A DNA stretch of 64,000 bases from Rhizobiaceae bacterium (lineage in GTDB: Bacteria > Pseudomonadota > Alphaproteobacteria > Rhizobiales > Rhizobiaceae), in NCBI GenBank assembly GCA_019635775.1, contig JAHBYU010000010.1:1-64000 (forward strand), given 5' to 3'. The notes under the pieces are model-generated. The model did not search any database and was not told the origin of the DNA. It worked only from the letters and a program-made list of their open reading frames with translations. Of the stretch, positions 24,501 through 33,662 are shown one piece after another. The translations under genes and the position numbers were made by a program. How positions within the stretch are numbered: the stretch's first letter is position 1; the number at the start of each line of letters is the position of its first letter.

Positions 24501-25760
24501 TCATTCGCTGCAGCATTCCTCAAGCTGGGCCTGCGCTTCGGCAAGCGCCTCGGCCGGCGCCTTGCCGTCGTGCAGGGAAGCTATGACAGCCTCCGCGACA
24601 ATCGGCCAGATCGTGTTGAACTCGTCTTCGTGACCGCGCGGAACGATGGGGCTGGCGGTCGGCAGGCTTTCGGCCCAGGGCGTCAGGTAGGGGCGCGCCT
24701 CGAGCTGGGCGGGTGTGAGCGCACCTACGCCGTAGGGGATATAGGGCGAGTAGTCACTGAAGATCTGCTGCATGGCGGGTGACATCGCCGTCTCCAGGAA
24801 GGCCCAGGCCGCTTCCGGATTCGCTGCCTTGGCGTTTATTCCAAGGCCCTGGTTGGTTCCGCCAGTAGCCGGCCCGGACCATGGGTGTCTCGCCGATTTG
24901 TAGCAATCGTAGTTGGCGGCGTTGTTCTTCTCGATGAAGGGGAACTGCCACTGGCCGTCGATCGTCATGGCGGTGGCGCCGGTCGCAAACAGCGAGCGTT
25001 GCTCCGTCTCCGTCAGCCCGCGGGGAACGACGCCCTCGTCATAGAGCGTCTTCATATAGGTCAGAGCCTTCACAACCGGCTCCGACGTCATGAGGAACTT
25101 GCCCTCATCATCGGTCAAGGTGCCGCCGAAGGCCAGCGTCCACATGAGAAGCATCTCGTAGGTGGGATCCTCGTTTGCGTTCACCATGTTCGCGCCATAG
25201 CGGGTGACATTGTTGGAGGCGTCGCGAACGGTGAGCGCCTTAGCCATCGACATGAACTCTTCCGGGGTCGTCGGCGGGTTCTGGAAGCCGGCTTCCTTGA
25301 GGTAGCAGGAATTGTAGATCAGCTCGAGCGTACGACCGGTTATGGGCACGCCGTAGAACTTTCCGTCGACGGCGAGGTTGTCCCAAGCGCCTTCGACAAG
25401 CTTGTCCTTGTTGCCGGGCCGAGCCACGAAATCGTCGATCGGGAGCAGGGTGCCGTTCGCAGTCAATTCGCTCACATTGTTGGCGTTGATGACGATGACG
25501 TCGGGCGCGGAATCGGTGGCTGCAAGCAGCGTCAGCTGGGAATAATATTCTGCCGCCGGCGTGTTTACGATCTCGACCGTGTTGCCGGTGGTTTTCTCAT
25601 ACTCGGCCACCAGTTTCTGCCACCACTCGCCCAGACCGGGCTCGTTGTAGCCGATGACCATGAAGCTGATCTTGTCGGCAAACGCGCCACCGGCGGTGGA
25701 CAGGGAGGTTGCAACCGCGAGCGCCGCGGCTGATAGAATCTTCTTCGATGCCTTGATCAT
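24501..25760 (-). CDS. Extracellular sugar-binding protein, family 1
   Basis: Secreted binding protein of 419 residues. The signal peptide MIKASKKILSAAALAVAT with cleavage near GGAFADK (about residue 29) is followed by a type I extracellular binding fold: WWQKLVAEYEKTTGNTVEIV, DSAPDVIVINANNV and the aromatic GQWQFPFIEK region. ATG 25758-25760 has AAGGGGAA seven bases upstream on the minus strand. The long frame upstream is unsupported. The C-terminus has adjacent Cys (EECCSE), which is unusual. First gene of the importer operon. The ligand is presumably a sugar, polyol or glycerol-phosphate diester handled by the convergent GlpD-like and enolase-family genes. Confidence 0.92.
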   Translation of the reverse strand: MIKASKKILSAAALAVATSLSTAGGAFADKISFMVIGYNEPGLGEWWQKLVAEYEKTTGNTVEIVNTPAAEYYSQLTLLAATDSAPDVIVINANNVSELTANGTLLPIDDFVARPGNKDKLVEGAWDNLAVDGKFYGVPITGRTLELIYNSCYLKEAGFQNPPTTPEEFMSMAKALTVRDASNNVTRYGANMVNANEDPTYEMLLMWTLAFGGTLTDDEGKFLMTSEPVVKALTYMKTLYDEGVVPRGLTETEQRSLFATGATAMTIDGQWQFPFIEKNNAANYDCYKSARHPWSGPATGGTNQGLGINAKAANPEAAWAFLETAMSPAMQQIFSDYSPYIPYGVGALTPAQLEARPYLTPWAESLPTASPIVPRGHEDEFNTIWPIVAEAVIASLHDGKAPAEALAEAQAQLEECCSE

Positions 25761-26262
25761 GAATGTTCCCCTTTTTGCGGTTCCACTGGAGTCAGGTGGA
25801 ATTGATCTTCTTTGCCGCGACGGCGGCACGGACCCTGAAATGAGGATTGCATGGCTCCTGAAAACGCGACAGTTACGTTTTGGAATAAGCGGCGGATATT
25901 CGGTTATGCAGAGCCGATCGCATTCTCCATCGAGCTTCGACAGTTGTCGTTGACACAATCGACGTGAGTACAGTCTGCGCGCCCCAGGCTACAATCGCTG
26001 TAAAGCAAGAGACGAGGCGCAAGGCTCCCATGTTCCGCCAAAGCGGCCGTCTTCGGGTGGCCGTCTTGATGGCCTACTAACAAGACTTGCGCTGCTTATG
26101 CCCGATGCATTGGCAACAACAAATGTTAGGAGCGAGCGAAAATAAAGCGCCTAACAAAAAGGCGGGCATATACTATATTGAAACAGCCGCCCGATTGATC
26201 AATGGCGTGCGGGCGCTTGGAAGAGACGACCACGCTTTCGCCCCCGGAAGGAGAAAGCCCAA
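25761..26262. other. Intergenic region, divergent promoters
   Basis: About 500 bases with no convincing gene. TTCCAC-N9-GTGGAA near 25782-25802 is a short inverted repeat just upstream of the binding-protein gene and could be an operator. GGCCGTCTT occurs twice near 26048-26070. A weak CGCCT/AGGCG hairpin lies near 26149-26165. It must contain promoters for both flanking genes, but I cannot place them confidently. Confidence 0.4.
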
Positions 26263-26460
26263 ATGTCTCCAGGAATCTTCACCCCCGAGCAACTCACCCT
26301 GGTCAAAGTCGCGTTGGCCGAATTCATATCCGGTCGTGGAATAGACGAGACCGAAATTGACCGTCTGGCGATGCTGGCGCTTCAGCGAGTTCAGCTTGGC
26401 GCGCAAACCGCCGCCGAAATCCTGGATGCGCTGCGGACATCGTCAGACTCCACAGCTTAG
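26263..26460 (+). CDS. Small conserved-looking hypothetical protein
   Basis: Protein of 65 residues with a strong ribosome binding site (GGAAGGAGAAAG) upstream of ATG 26263. It is predicted mostly helical: FTPEQLTLVKVALAEFISGRG, then DETEIDRLAMLALQRVQLG and ILDALRTS. No membrane segment, signal or Cys. I do not recognise the family. The well-placed ribosome binding site and the amphipathic helices argue for a real gene. It stands alone ahead of the GGDEF gene, about 100 bases upstream of it, possibly in the same transcript. Confidence 0.65.
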   Translation: MSPGIFTPEQLTLVKVALAEFISGRGIDETEIDRLAMLALQRVQLGAQTAAEILDALRTSSDSTA

Positions 26461-26560
26461 ATCCGGGATGGTGCGCAGGAATTGTATCGGCCGGCTCCGC
26501 TCTTCCAGGCTGCTATAGTACGGAAACTCATCGTTAAGGACGTATGGCTAGCTTGTCCAA

Positions 26561-27334
26561 ATGAAGGTCGGCCTGGATTTCTCGGCTGAAAAATGGCCGC
26601 GAGTGATCGTGCTTACGATCCTCGGGACAGCGTGCTGCATTGCAGTGGCATTTGCCGTGGACAGCTATTCATTTCAGAACGGTTGGCAATTGGGTCCAAG
26701 GCCGCTCAATAACCTCATCATACCATTATTGCTTGCGCCGCCGTTCTTCTTCTATCTGCTGAGCAAGCTCCGTCAGTTGGCCATCGCCAACGCACGTCTG
26801 CTGCAAGTCGCGTCAACGGACAACCTGACCAACTGCCTTAGCCGCGCGGCGTTCACCACGCTGGTTGACGCCTATCTCGAGCGGGTCGCCGGAAAGGAAG
26901 GTCACGCAGAAGGAGCCCTCATCGTTCTCGATGTCGACAACTTCAAGTCGGTGAATGACCGGTACGGTCATGACAATGGCGACGTTGCACTTCAACTGAT
27001 CGTGCAAAAGATTCAGTCGCAGGTCCGCGATATCGACCTTGTAGGCCGCATGGGCGGGGAGGAATTTGCTGTTTTCCTTCCGGGATTGCCAAGGGGAAGT
27101 ACGATCGCGGTGGCGGAGCGTATTCGGTCTTGCGTATGCGAAATCCCATTCAGGCCACAAAGCGTGTCTTGTCCGCTCTCTGTCAGCGTCGGTGTTGTCA
27201 CCTTTGCCGGCCCTGCGCTTTTCCACGATCTATACAGGCAGGCTGACCAGCATCTCTACGAAGCCAAGCGGACCGGGAAGAACCGGGTAAAGGCGGGACA
27301 TCACAGGACCGCGATTGCCGCGATAGCCAATTAA
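26561..27334 (+). CDS. Membrane-anchored diguanylate cyclase (GGDEF)
   Basis: Protein of 257 residues that makes cyclic di-GMP. Two N-terminal membrane segments (about residues 13-35 and 50-70) are followed by a short helix and a GGDEF domain (about 84-245). The active-site loop is GGEEF at 165-169. An inhibitory-site RxxD (R156-D159) lies five residues before it, so product inhibition is probably intact. LDVDNFKSVNDRYGHDNGD carries the metal-binding Asp. No obvious ribosome binding site precedes ATG 26561, so expression may be low or the start different. There is no periplasmic sensor domain between the two segments. Confidence 0.9.
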   Translation: MKVGLDFSAEKWPRVIVLTILGTACCIAVAFAVDSYSFQNGWQLGPRPLNNLIIPLLLAPPFFFYLLSKLRQLAIANARLLQVASTDNLTNCLSRAAFTTLVDAYLERVAGKEGHAEGALIVLDVDNFKSVNDRYGHDNGDVALQLIVQKIQSQVRDIDLVGRMGGEEFAVFLPGLPRGSTIAVAERIRSCVCEIPFRPQSVSCPLSVSVGVVTFAGPALFHDLYRQADQHLYEAKRTGKNRVKAGHHRTAIAAIAN

Positions 27335-27479
27335 CGGATTGAGACCGAGACAATCCCCGGCACATGCCGTTACGAATTGGCGTCTGCCCCAGCCACGTGA
27401 CGTGCAACCCTCCCTATGCTATGTGCACCTGCAAGCGGCCGGGTAGTCGGCCCAAAACATTTTCCCGAAAACCAAAGTC

Positions 27480-28718
27480 ATGTCCGTTTCGATAAACCTG
27501 ATCGATAATGCCACTCGTCCGACAACGGCCGCGGCGAAAGCCCCTGCCGCGGACGGAAAGCCGCCGCTTATCGGCCTGACCCGCGAGGAACTCGGCGATG
27601 CGCTGGTTGACGCCGGTATCATTCCGGCGAGGCAAGCCAGGATGCGTGCACAGCAACTCTGGCACTGGCTTTATGTGCGCGGCGTCTCCGACTTCTCCGA
27701 GATGTTCAATATCTCGAAGGATTTGCGGGCAGATCTTGCCCGTCACTTCTCCATTGCGCGGCCGGAAATCGTGGAAGAGCAGATTTCCACCGACGGTACG
27801 CGCAAATGGCTTTTCCGCTTCCCGCCTCGCGGCGCGGGGCGTCCCGTCGAGATCGAGACCGTGTATATTCCCGAGGAAGGGCGCGGCACCCTGTGTATCT
27901 CCAGCCAGGTGGGCTGCACGCTGACCTGCTCCTTCTGCCACACAGGCACCCAGAAGCTCGTGCGCAACCTGACGGCGGAGGAAATCCTCGCCCAGCTGAT
28001 GACGGCGCGAGACCGGCTGGGCGATTTCCCCGACCGGGATACGCCGGCCGGAGCGATAGTCCCAGCGGAAGGTCGAAAGGTTTCCAACATCGTCATGATG
28101 GGAATGGGCGAACCGCTCTACAATTTCGAAGCCGTGAAGAAGGCGTTGCTGATCGCGTCGGATGGGGATGGACTGTCGCTTTCCAAGCGGCGCATCACCC
28201 TGTCGACCTCCGGAGTCGTGCCGGAAATCGTCCGCACCGGCGAGGAAATCGGCGTTATGCTGGCGATCTCGCTGCACGCGACCAATGACGACCTGCGCGA
28301 CATGCTGGTGCCGATCAACAAGAAGTACCCGCTGAAGGATCTGATAGCCGCCTGCCGCGCCTATCCGGGCTTGTCCAACGCGCGCCGGATAACTTTCGAA
28401 TACGTCATGCTCAAGGACGTCAACGACAGCCTGGACGACGCAAAGGCTCTGGTGCGTCTGCTGCAGGGCATTCCGGCCAAGATCAACCTCATCCCGTTCA
28501 ATCCCTGGCCGGGCACCAACTATCAGTGCTCTGACTGGGAAACGATCGAGAAGTTTGCCGACTACATCAACAACGCCGGCTACGCTTCACCGATTCGCAC
28601 GCCGCGCGGGCGCGACATCCTCGCCGCCTGTGGCCAGCTCAAGTCGGAATCGGAGCGGCTGAAGAAAACGGAGCGGCTGGCCCTCGAGGCCATGATGATC
28701 GCGGGCCACGGCGAGTGA
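27480..28718 (+). CDS. rlmN: Dual-specificity 23S rRNA/tRNA adenine-C2 methyltransferase RlmN
   Basis: Radical-SAM enzyme of 412 residues that methylates A2503 of 23S rRNA and A37 of some tRNAs. The [4Fe-4S] cluster motif is CTLTCSFC (C146, C150, C153). GEPLYNFE and the C-terminal [12 protein letters not shown] with the methyl-transfer Cys are present. The N-terminus is longer than in E. coli, with a Thr/Ala-rich lead, as in other alphaproteobacteria. The next gene follows after seven bases, suggesting one transcript. Confidence 0.96.
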   Translation: MSVSINLIDNATRPTTAAAKAPAADGKPPLIGLTREELGDALVDAGIIPARQARMRAQQLWHWLYVRGVSDFSEMFNISKDLRADLARHFSIARPEIVEEQISTDGTRKWLFRFPPRGAGRPVEIETVYIPEEGRGTLCISSQVGCTLTCSFCHTGTQKLVRNLTAEEILAQLMTARDRLGDFPDRDTPAGAIVPAEGRKVSNIVMMGMGEPLYNFEAVKKALLIASDGDGLSLSKRRITLSTSGVVPEIVRTGEEIGVMLAISLHATNDDLRDMLVPINKKYPLKDLIAACRAYPGLSNARRITFEYVMLKDVNDSLDDAKALVRLLQGIPAKINLIPFNPWPGTNYQCSDWETIEKFADYINNAGYASPIRTPRGRDILAACGQLKSESERLKKTERLALEAMMIAGHGE

Positions 28719-28725
28719 ACCCGGC

Positions 28726-29205
28726 ATGAGCGGCGTGGTCGATCTGCTGGTCCGTTCCGTCCTGGTGCTGACGGGCTACGCCTTTGCCGCGCTCTGCGCG
28801 AGCGCCTTCCTGCATCTGGTGGCGCTTCCGATGCTCGGCTTCAATGCTGCCGAAATACCCGCAATTGCCGCGGGCTCGATTGTATTCTCGGTGCCGTTCG
28901 TCGCCCTGTTCGTAGCCTATTTCGCCTTTTTTCCCGCGCTCGTTGCAATCCTGGCCGGGGAAGTCCTTAAGCTGCGTGAATGGCTATACTATGCGATCGC
29001 CGGGGGCGTCGTCGGCGGGGTTGTGACGGGTTACTTCCGGGCCGCGGCCGAGGGCGATCATCCGGTTTCCACGGAGCCCCTCTTCGTGATGGCGCTTGTC
29101 GGCGCTGGCATGTGCGGCGGTCTCGGCTACTGGCTGGTCGCGGGCCGCAGTTGCGGAGGTTCGCGACGTGGACCGGGCGATATCACTTCGCCTGCGCCGA
29201 AATGA
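28726..29205 (+). CDS. Small integral membrane protein of unknown function
   Basis: Protein of 159 residues with about four hydrophobic segments (roughly 7-30, 42-75, 86-105 and 118-140) and a short basic, Pro/Ser-rich tail. I recognise no named domain. It follows rlmN after seven bases and is probably co-transcribed with it. Its 3' end overlaps the convergent lysE-type gene by 23 bases. The hydrophobic pattern and the continuous coding look support a real gene. Confidence 0.75.
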   Translation: MSGVVDLLVRSVLVLTGYAFAALCASAFLHLVALPMLGFNAAEIPAIAAGSIVFSVPFVALFVAYFAFFPALVAILAGEVLKLREWLYYAIAGGVVGGVVTGYFRAAAEGDHPVSTEPLFVMALVGAGMCGGLGYWLVAGRSCGGSRRGPGDITSPAPK

Positions 29206-29824
29206 TCTTCAGCGCGAAGGCTGAAAAGACCCCGGCGAAAAGATAGTCCACGAAACGCGTAACCCGTGGGCTTTCCTTCATCGCTGCCGCGAAGCGGTCG
29301 GCCGCGAGCACCATCGGCGCGGTGACCGGGATCGAGATCAGTACGAACATCGCGCCGAGGAAGAACAGCTTGCCGGCGGCATGCGGGTCGTTCGCCGAGA
29401 CGAACTGCGGCAGAAAGGTCATGAAGAACAGGATGATCTTCGGGTTCATCAGATTGACGGCGAGGCCTATCGAAAAGCTCCGGGTCACGGATATGCGCGG
29501 CCCGACCTTCGTTTCGGGTGAGAAGGCCGAACCGTAGCGTAATGACTGATACGCCAGGTACACCAGATATCCTGCGCCAAAGACCTTGAGCACGAAGAAT
29601 GCGCCCGGCGAGGCGACGATCAGCGCGGAGACCCCGATTACCACAAGGGTCGTGTGAACGATGGTGCCGGTCAATGCCCCCGCCATAGATGCGAACCCGG
29701 CGGCGCGCCCCTGGCTCAGCGTCCGGCTGACGAACAGCGTCATGTCCGGTCCCGGCGTGATCGCCAGGATGACGCAGGCGATGGCAAACTGGATCAGGAC
29801 AGTGGTTTCGGGAATGAAGGACAT
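29183..29824 (-). CDS. LysE/RhtB-family amino-acid exporter
   Basis: Inner-membrane exporter of about 213 residues with six hydrophobic segments. The family signature at the N-terminus reads [46 protein letters not shown] is the second conserved block. Members export amino acids or homoserine lactones. ATG 29822-29824 is preferred over a GTG at 29848. Convergent to, and overlapping, the membrane-protein gene. Confidence 0.9.
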   Translation of the reverse strand: MSFIPETTVLIQFAIACVILAITPGPDMTLFVSRTLSQGRAAGFASMAGALTGTIVHTTLVVIGVSALIVASPGAFFVLKVFGAGYLVYLAYQSLRYGSAFSPETKVGPRISVTRSFSIGLAVNLMNPKIILFFMTFLPQFVSANDPHAAGKLFFLGAMFVLISIPVTAPMVLAADRFAAAMKESPRVTRFVDYLFAGVFSAFALKIISAQAK

Positions 29825-30066
29825 GGCGCGATGGCTCTCGGAAGCCACAGCTATATCGCGGTGCTCGATTCAAAACCAGCATATCAGCAGGACGCCGCTT
29901 TTGGTCCAGCCGGAGGCAAAACCTGAGCGCCCGGCTTGTCCCGCCCGGCTTTCCTGCTATGAGTGCGCGCGAAAAATCGGGAGCCGCCTCCAGAGCGAAT
30001 TCCGGTATCCTGAAGATCGTTCCTGAAGGCGGGGCCTTTGGAACCATGAAAAATCCGGGGACAGGC

Positions 30067-31290
30067 ATGTCGAAGTGGAAAGACGTCAAGAAGGTGGTGC
30101 TTGCCTATTCAGGCGGGCTCGACACCTCGATCATTCTGAAATGGCTTCAGACCGAGCTCGGCGCGGAGGTCGTTACCTTCACCGCCGATCTGGGGCAGGG
30201 TGGCGAACTTGAGCCAGCGCGCAAAAAGGCCGAGTTGCTCGGCATCAAGGACATCCGGATCGTCGACGTCCGGGAGGAATTCGTCTCTGATTTCGTTTTC
30301 CCGATGTTCCGGGCGAACGCGGAGTATGAAGGTCTTTACCTGCTGGGAACCTCCATTGCCCGTCCGCTGATCTCCAAGCATCTCGTGGAGATCGCCAAGG
30401 AAACCGGCGCCGACGCCATCGCCCACGGCGCGACGGGCAAGGGCAACGACCAGGTTCGCTTCGAGCTTTCCGCCTATGCGCTCAATCCCGACATCAAGGT
30501 CATAGCGCCGTGGCGCGACTGGTCGTTCAAGTCGCGGACCGACCTGCTCAACTTCGCTCGCGATCACCAGATCCAGGTATCCAAGGACAAGCAGGGCGAG
30601 GCGCCCTTCTCGGTCGACGCCAACCTGCTGCACTCCTCGTCCGAAGGCAAGGTTCTCGAAGATCCGTGGACCGAGCCACCGGAATATGTGCATCAGCGCA
30701 CCGTTTCCCCAATGGATGCGCCGGATGAGGTGACGGAGATCACGATCTCCTTCAAGAAAGGCGATCCGGTTGCAATAAACGGGGAAGAACTGTCGCCAGC
30801 CACTCTTTTGGCGCGCCTCAACGATCTCGGCCGTGACAACGGCATCGGCAGGCTCGATCTGGTCGAGAATCGTTTCGTAGGCATGAAATCGCGTGGCGTC
30901 TACGAGACGCCAGGCGGCACCATCCTGCTGCAGGCGCACAGGGCAATCGAGTCGATCACGCTTGATCGTGGCGCTGCCCATCTCAAGGACGAGATCATGC
31001 CGCGCTATGCCGAGTTGATCTACAACGGCTTCTGGTTCTCGCCGGAACGCGAGATGCTGCAGGCGCTGATCGACAAGAGCCAGGAAGACGTGGAAGGCGA
31101 CGTTCGTCTGAAGCTTTACAAGGGCAATGTGATCGTCAGCGGCCGCCGGTCGTCGAAGTCGCTCTATTCCGATGCACTCGTCACCTTCGAGGACGATCGC
31201 GGCGCGTATGACCAGAAGGATGCGGAAGGCTTTATTCGCCTCAACGGCCTGAGGCTCAGGACTCTGGCAGCGCGCAAGCGCAAAGGCTGA
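30067..31290 (+). CDS. argG: Argininosuccinate synthase
   Basis: Enzyme of 407 residues joining citrulline and aspartate with ATP in arginine synthesis. The N-terminal PP-loop is [15 protein letters not shown], followed by ITGKGNDQ-type contacts seen here as [14 protein letters not shown]. The chosen ATG 30067 (MSKWKDVKK) has GGGGACAGG upstream. An in-frame start at 29959 would add 36 atypical residues. Single-gene unit with a strong bidirectional terminator after it. Confidence 0.97.
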   Translation: MSKWKDVKKVVLAYSGGLDTSIILKWLQTELGAEVVTFTADLGQGGELEPARKKAELLGIKDIRIVDVREEFVSDFVFPMFRANAEYEGLYLLGTSIARPLISKHLVEIAKETGADAIAHGATGKGNDQVRFELSAYALNPDIKVIAPWRDWSFKSRTDLLNFARDHQIQVSKDKQGEAPFSVDANLLHSSSEGKVLEDPWTEPPEYVHQRTVSPMDAPDEVTEITISFKKGDPVAINGEELSPATLLARLNDLGRDNGIGRLDLVENRFVGMKSRGVYETPGGTILLQAHRAIESITLDRGAAHLKDEIMPRYAELIYNGFWFSPEREMLQALIDKSQEDVEGDVRLKLYKGNVIVSGRRSSKSLYSDALVTFEDDRGAYDQKDAEGFIRLNGLRLRTLAARKRKG

Positions 31291-31311
31291 TTTTCCACGA
31301 ATGCCGCAAAC

Positions 31312-31342
31312 AAAAAAACCCGGCTCAAGGCCGGGTTTTTTT
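31312..31342. terminator. Bidirectional intrinsic terminator
   Basis: Seven A, then CCCGGC, loop, GCCGGG, then seven T. The T runs on both strands let it end argG on the plus strand and the lytic transglycosylase gene on the minus strand. Confidence 0.92.
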
Positions 31343-31358
31343 GGAGCGATTTCGTGGA

Positions 31359-32153
31359 CTATTCGTCGATAGCCATCGCGATCCGCGCTATGGCCTGCTG
31401 ATAGACTTTAGCGGAATTCCATCCGGCAATCGCGCCCATGTTGCCGTCCGCGCTCACGCCCGGCTGCCAGCCGTGTCCGCGCAGGAAGTTGGCGGTCGAC
31501 ATGAGCGCCGTGTTCTTGTCACGCAGGTTCTTGTTGCCGACGCCGTAAGTCAGGACATTGCCGGGCAGGAACTGCGTATGGCCGATTTCGCCGTGCATGG
31601 CTCCGACCGATTTGGCGCTGATTGCGCCGCTGTCGACCAGCTTCAAAGCCGCGATGGCGTGCGGCGTAAAGAAGCCGGGGCGACGGCAGTCATATGCCAG
31701 CGTCACAATCGCCGAAACGGTGTTCTGCTTGCCCATGAAGGAGCCGAAGCCGGTTTCCATGCCCCAGATCGCCAGCAGGACGCCGGGCGACACGCCATAG
31801 GTGCGCTCGATCTTGTTGAAGAGCGCGGCATTCGACTTCTTGAGGGACTTCCCCTTGGAAATGATCGTCGCGGCCCCGCGACGCTTCATGAAATCCTCGA
31901 CCGAGCCGCTGAACGCCTTCTTGACCGCGCGATCCGCCTTGATGGTAGCGGACGCGTATGTGGCGTTGTCCAGTGCGGCGAGACCCTTGCTCTTGACGCC
32001 ATTGGCCTTTGCCATGCTCGCAAAGTCCGCCTTCCACGCTTCGAAACCCGCTGCGCTGTCGCCGCACGACTGCGCCTGTGCGACACCTGTAAGCACGCCG
32101 AACAAGGCGAAGGCTGTCGCTGCGATCATTCTTCCTTTGGCAAGAAACGCCAT
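31359..32153 (-). CDS. Lytic murein transglycosylase (MltB-like)
   Basis: Periplasmic enzyme of 264 residues that cleaves peptidoglycan glycan strands. The signal peptide MAFLAKGRMIAATAFALFG ends near VAQAQS (about residue 28). The catalytic block is LLAIWGMETGFGSFMG, with the Glu expected to be the general acid. GEIGHTQFLPGNVLTYGVG and NFLRGHGWQPG are typical of the family. ATG 32153 has GGGAGAA upstream. An in-frame start at 32225 would hide the signal peptide. It lacks a C-terminal peptidoglycan-binding domain. Confidence 0.92.
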   Translation of the reverse strand: MAFLAKGRMIAATAFALFGVLTGVAQAQSCGDSAAGFEAWKADFASMAKANGVKSKGLAALDNATYASATIKADRAVKKAFSGSVEDFMKRRGAATIISKGKSLKKSNAALFNKIERTYGVSPGVLLAIWGMETGFGSFMGKQNTVSAIVTLAYDCRRPGFFTPHAIAALKLVDSGAISAKSVGAMHGEIGHTQFLPGNVLTYGVGNKNLRDKNTALMSTANFLRGHGWQPGVSADGNMGAIAGWNSAKVYQQAIARIAMAIDE

Positions 32154-32500
32154 GCCGTTCTCCCGATTGCTGAGCCGGAAATCCCCATGGAGGGTGCCGG
32201 CGAAACGCATGCCCGTCACGGTCACCTGTGCAGACGAAACAGCCGTGATCCGTTGCGAATGCCCAAAAAGCCGCCATCAATCAAGCCTTTGTTGCACCAA
32301 ACGGTAAAGGATGGCTGATGTTGTCGCGGTTGTGATCGGCAGGACACGCCAATTTGAAATTCCTGCCGGCCAGAATGCAGAAATGACGTTCCCGACCTTG
32401 ATCTTCACCATCGCGCGACAAAGGCGTGTCGCTCCTCTTGACGCGACGCCTTTCATCGAGCCTATCCGCTGAAGCGGCTTATCATGATCGGATCAACCAG
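32154..32500. other. Intergenic region, divergent
   Basis: About 350 bases between the transglycosylase and CPBP protease genes. AAAGGCGT (32420-32427) and ACGCCTTT (32446-32453) form an eight-pair inverted repeat with further partial pairing. No gene is evident. The promoters of both neighbours should be here. Confidence 0.4.
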
Positions 32501-33454
32501 ATGGCACTCGATCCCACTGCCTTCGAGCGTTACAGGCGCACCCCAAACGAGAAAACGACGCTTCCCCGGCTGCTTCTCGGGGTCGTGGTCGTTGCCGTTT
32601 TCTGGTTCGGGATGACGCTCGCCGTGATCATGATCGGCACAAACGGCTTCCTGCCCGGAATGCTGGATGATGCGACGGCAGGCGACCCGGTGCAGCGGTT
32701 CCTTGGAAGTTCGGGCGGCATCTTCGCAACGCTGGTTACGTTCTCCGGGATATGGATCGGGCTCTGGATAGCCATGCGCCTTCTGCACAAGGAAAAGCTT
32801 TCGCGGCTTTTCGGCGTCGGGGCCCGGATTTCCCGTTCCGGAATGGCCAAGGGGTTTCTCGCCGTCGTGGTGACATCGCTGGTTACCGAACTTGCCTATC
32901 TCGCGGTCCTGCCAGGCATCGCGAGAGGGCCGATCGCGTTCGGCAGCTGGGCACTTCTTATCGTGCCGCTTGCACTCTTTGCCTTCATCCAGACCTCTGC
33001 GGAAGAGCTGCTCTTCCGCGGTTATCTGCAGCGCGGTCTTGCCTATCGGTTTCGTACGCCACTCGCGTGGGCGGTTTTCCCGACGATTGTGTTTACTGCG
33101 CTGCACTGGAATCCGGCGTCGCCGCTTGGAATGAACATCGGCGTCTTCATCGCAATCGGTGCCTTCTCGAGCCTGCTTGCGCTTCTGGTCTACACAACCG
33201 GTAATCTGGGCGCGGCGATGGGAGCGCATCTGGGTAACAATCTCGTGGGATTTGGCCTGGTATCCCACGACCAGACCCTTGGCGGCCTTGCCCTTTTCCA
33301 GGCGCCGCCACTCGACAGCCTCGCCTGGACTCCTTTCGAGACCGCCACGATTGCCGGGATCAGCGTTGTCTCCATTCTGCTGACGTGGCTGCTGCTGCTC
33401 CATCCACGCTCGCCGCTGAGGGTCGGACAAGACCCTGCAACCTTGACTCCGTGA
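32501..33454 (+). CDS. CPBP-family intramembrane glutamic endopeptidase
   Basis: Membrane protein of 317 residues with eight or so hydrophobic segments. The CPBP/ABI motifs are present: EELLFRGYLQRG (EExxxR, motif 1), FTALHWNP with the conserved His (motif 2), and GAHLGNN near the end (motif 3). Members process prenylated proteins or peptides such as bacteriocin leaders, but the substrate here is unknown. ATG 32501 was chosen with GGA eight bases upstream. A frame starting at 32426 would overlap a hairpin. Confidence 0.88.
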   Translation: MALDPTAFERYRRTPNEKTTLPRLLLGVVVVAVFWFGMTLAVIMIGTNGFLPGMLDDATAGDPVQRFLGSSGGIFATLVTFSGIWIGLWIAMRLLHKEKLSRLFGVGARISRSGMAKGFLAVVVTSLVTELAYLAVLPGIARGPIAFGSWALLIVPLALFAFIQTSAEELLFRGYLQRGLAYRFRTPLAWAVFPTIVFTALHWNPASPLGMNIGVFIAIGAFSSLLALLVYTTGNLGAAMGAHLGNNLVGFGLVSHDQTLGGLALFQAPPLDSLAWTPFETATIAGISVVSILLTWLLLLHPRSPLRVGQDPATLTP

Positions 33455-33552
33455 GCGTTTTCCTGTCTAAGCCGCCGCAATTCCGCGACGAGTACAACTC
33501 CGAGCAAGCCGACCGGGACGCCTTAAAGGCTTAAATCGATCCCGGAGGCCAA

Positions 33553-33589
33553 CACCCGGCAGCGCGATGCGCCCCCGGGTGCATTTTGG
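33553..33589 (+). terminator. Terminator candidate after the CPBP gene
   Basis: CACCCGG (33553-33559) pairs with CCGGGTG (33575-33581), with an inner GCGC/GCGC pairing, followed by CATTTTGG. It separates the protease gene from ffh. Confidence 0.55.
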
Positions 33590-33662
33590 CTTTGTGCATT
33601 GCTTGGATAGTCCGGCCGGACGCATTACCTCCCGGTTTTACCGCCGGGAGCAAGGAAAGCAG

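Noticed and set aside
32462..33430. A 322-codon minus-strand frame
   Set aside because: Antisense to the CPBP protease gene, which has all its family motifs.
33455..33662. A small RNA such as 4.5S RNA upstream of ffh
   Set aside because: Only a terminator-like hairpin is visible; the conserved 4.5S tetraloop and internal-loop pattern was not found.
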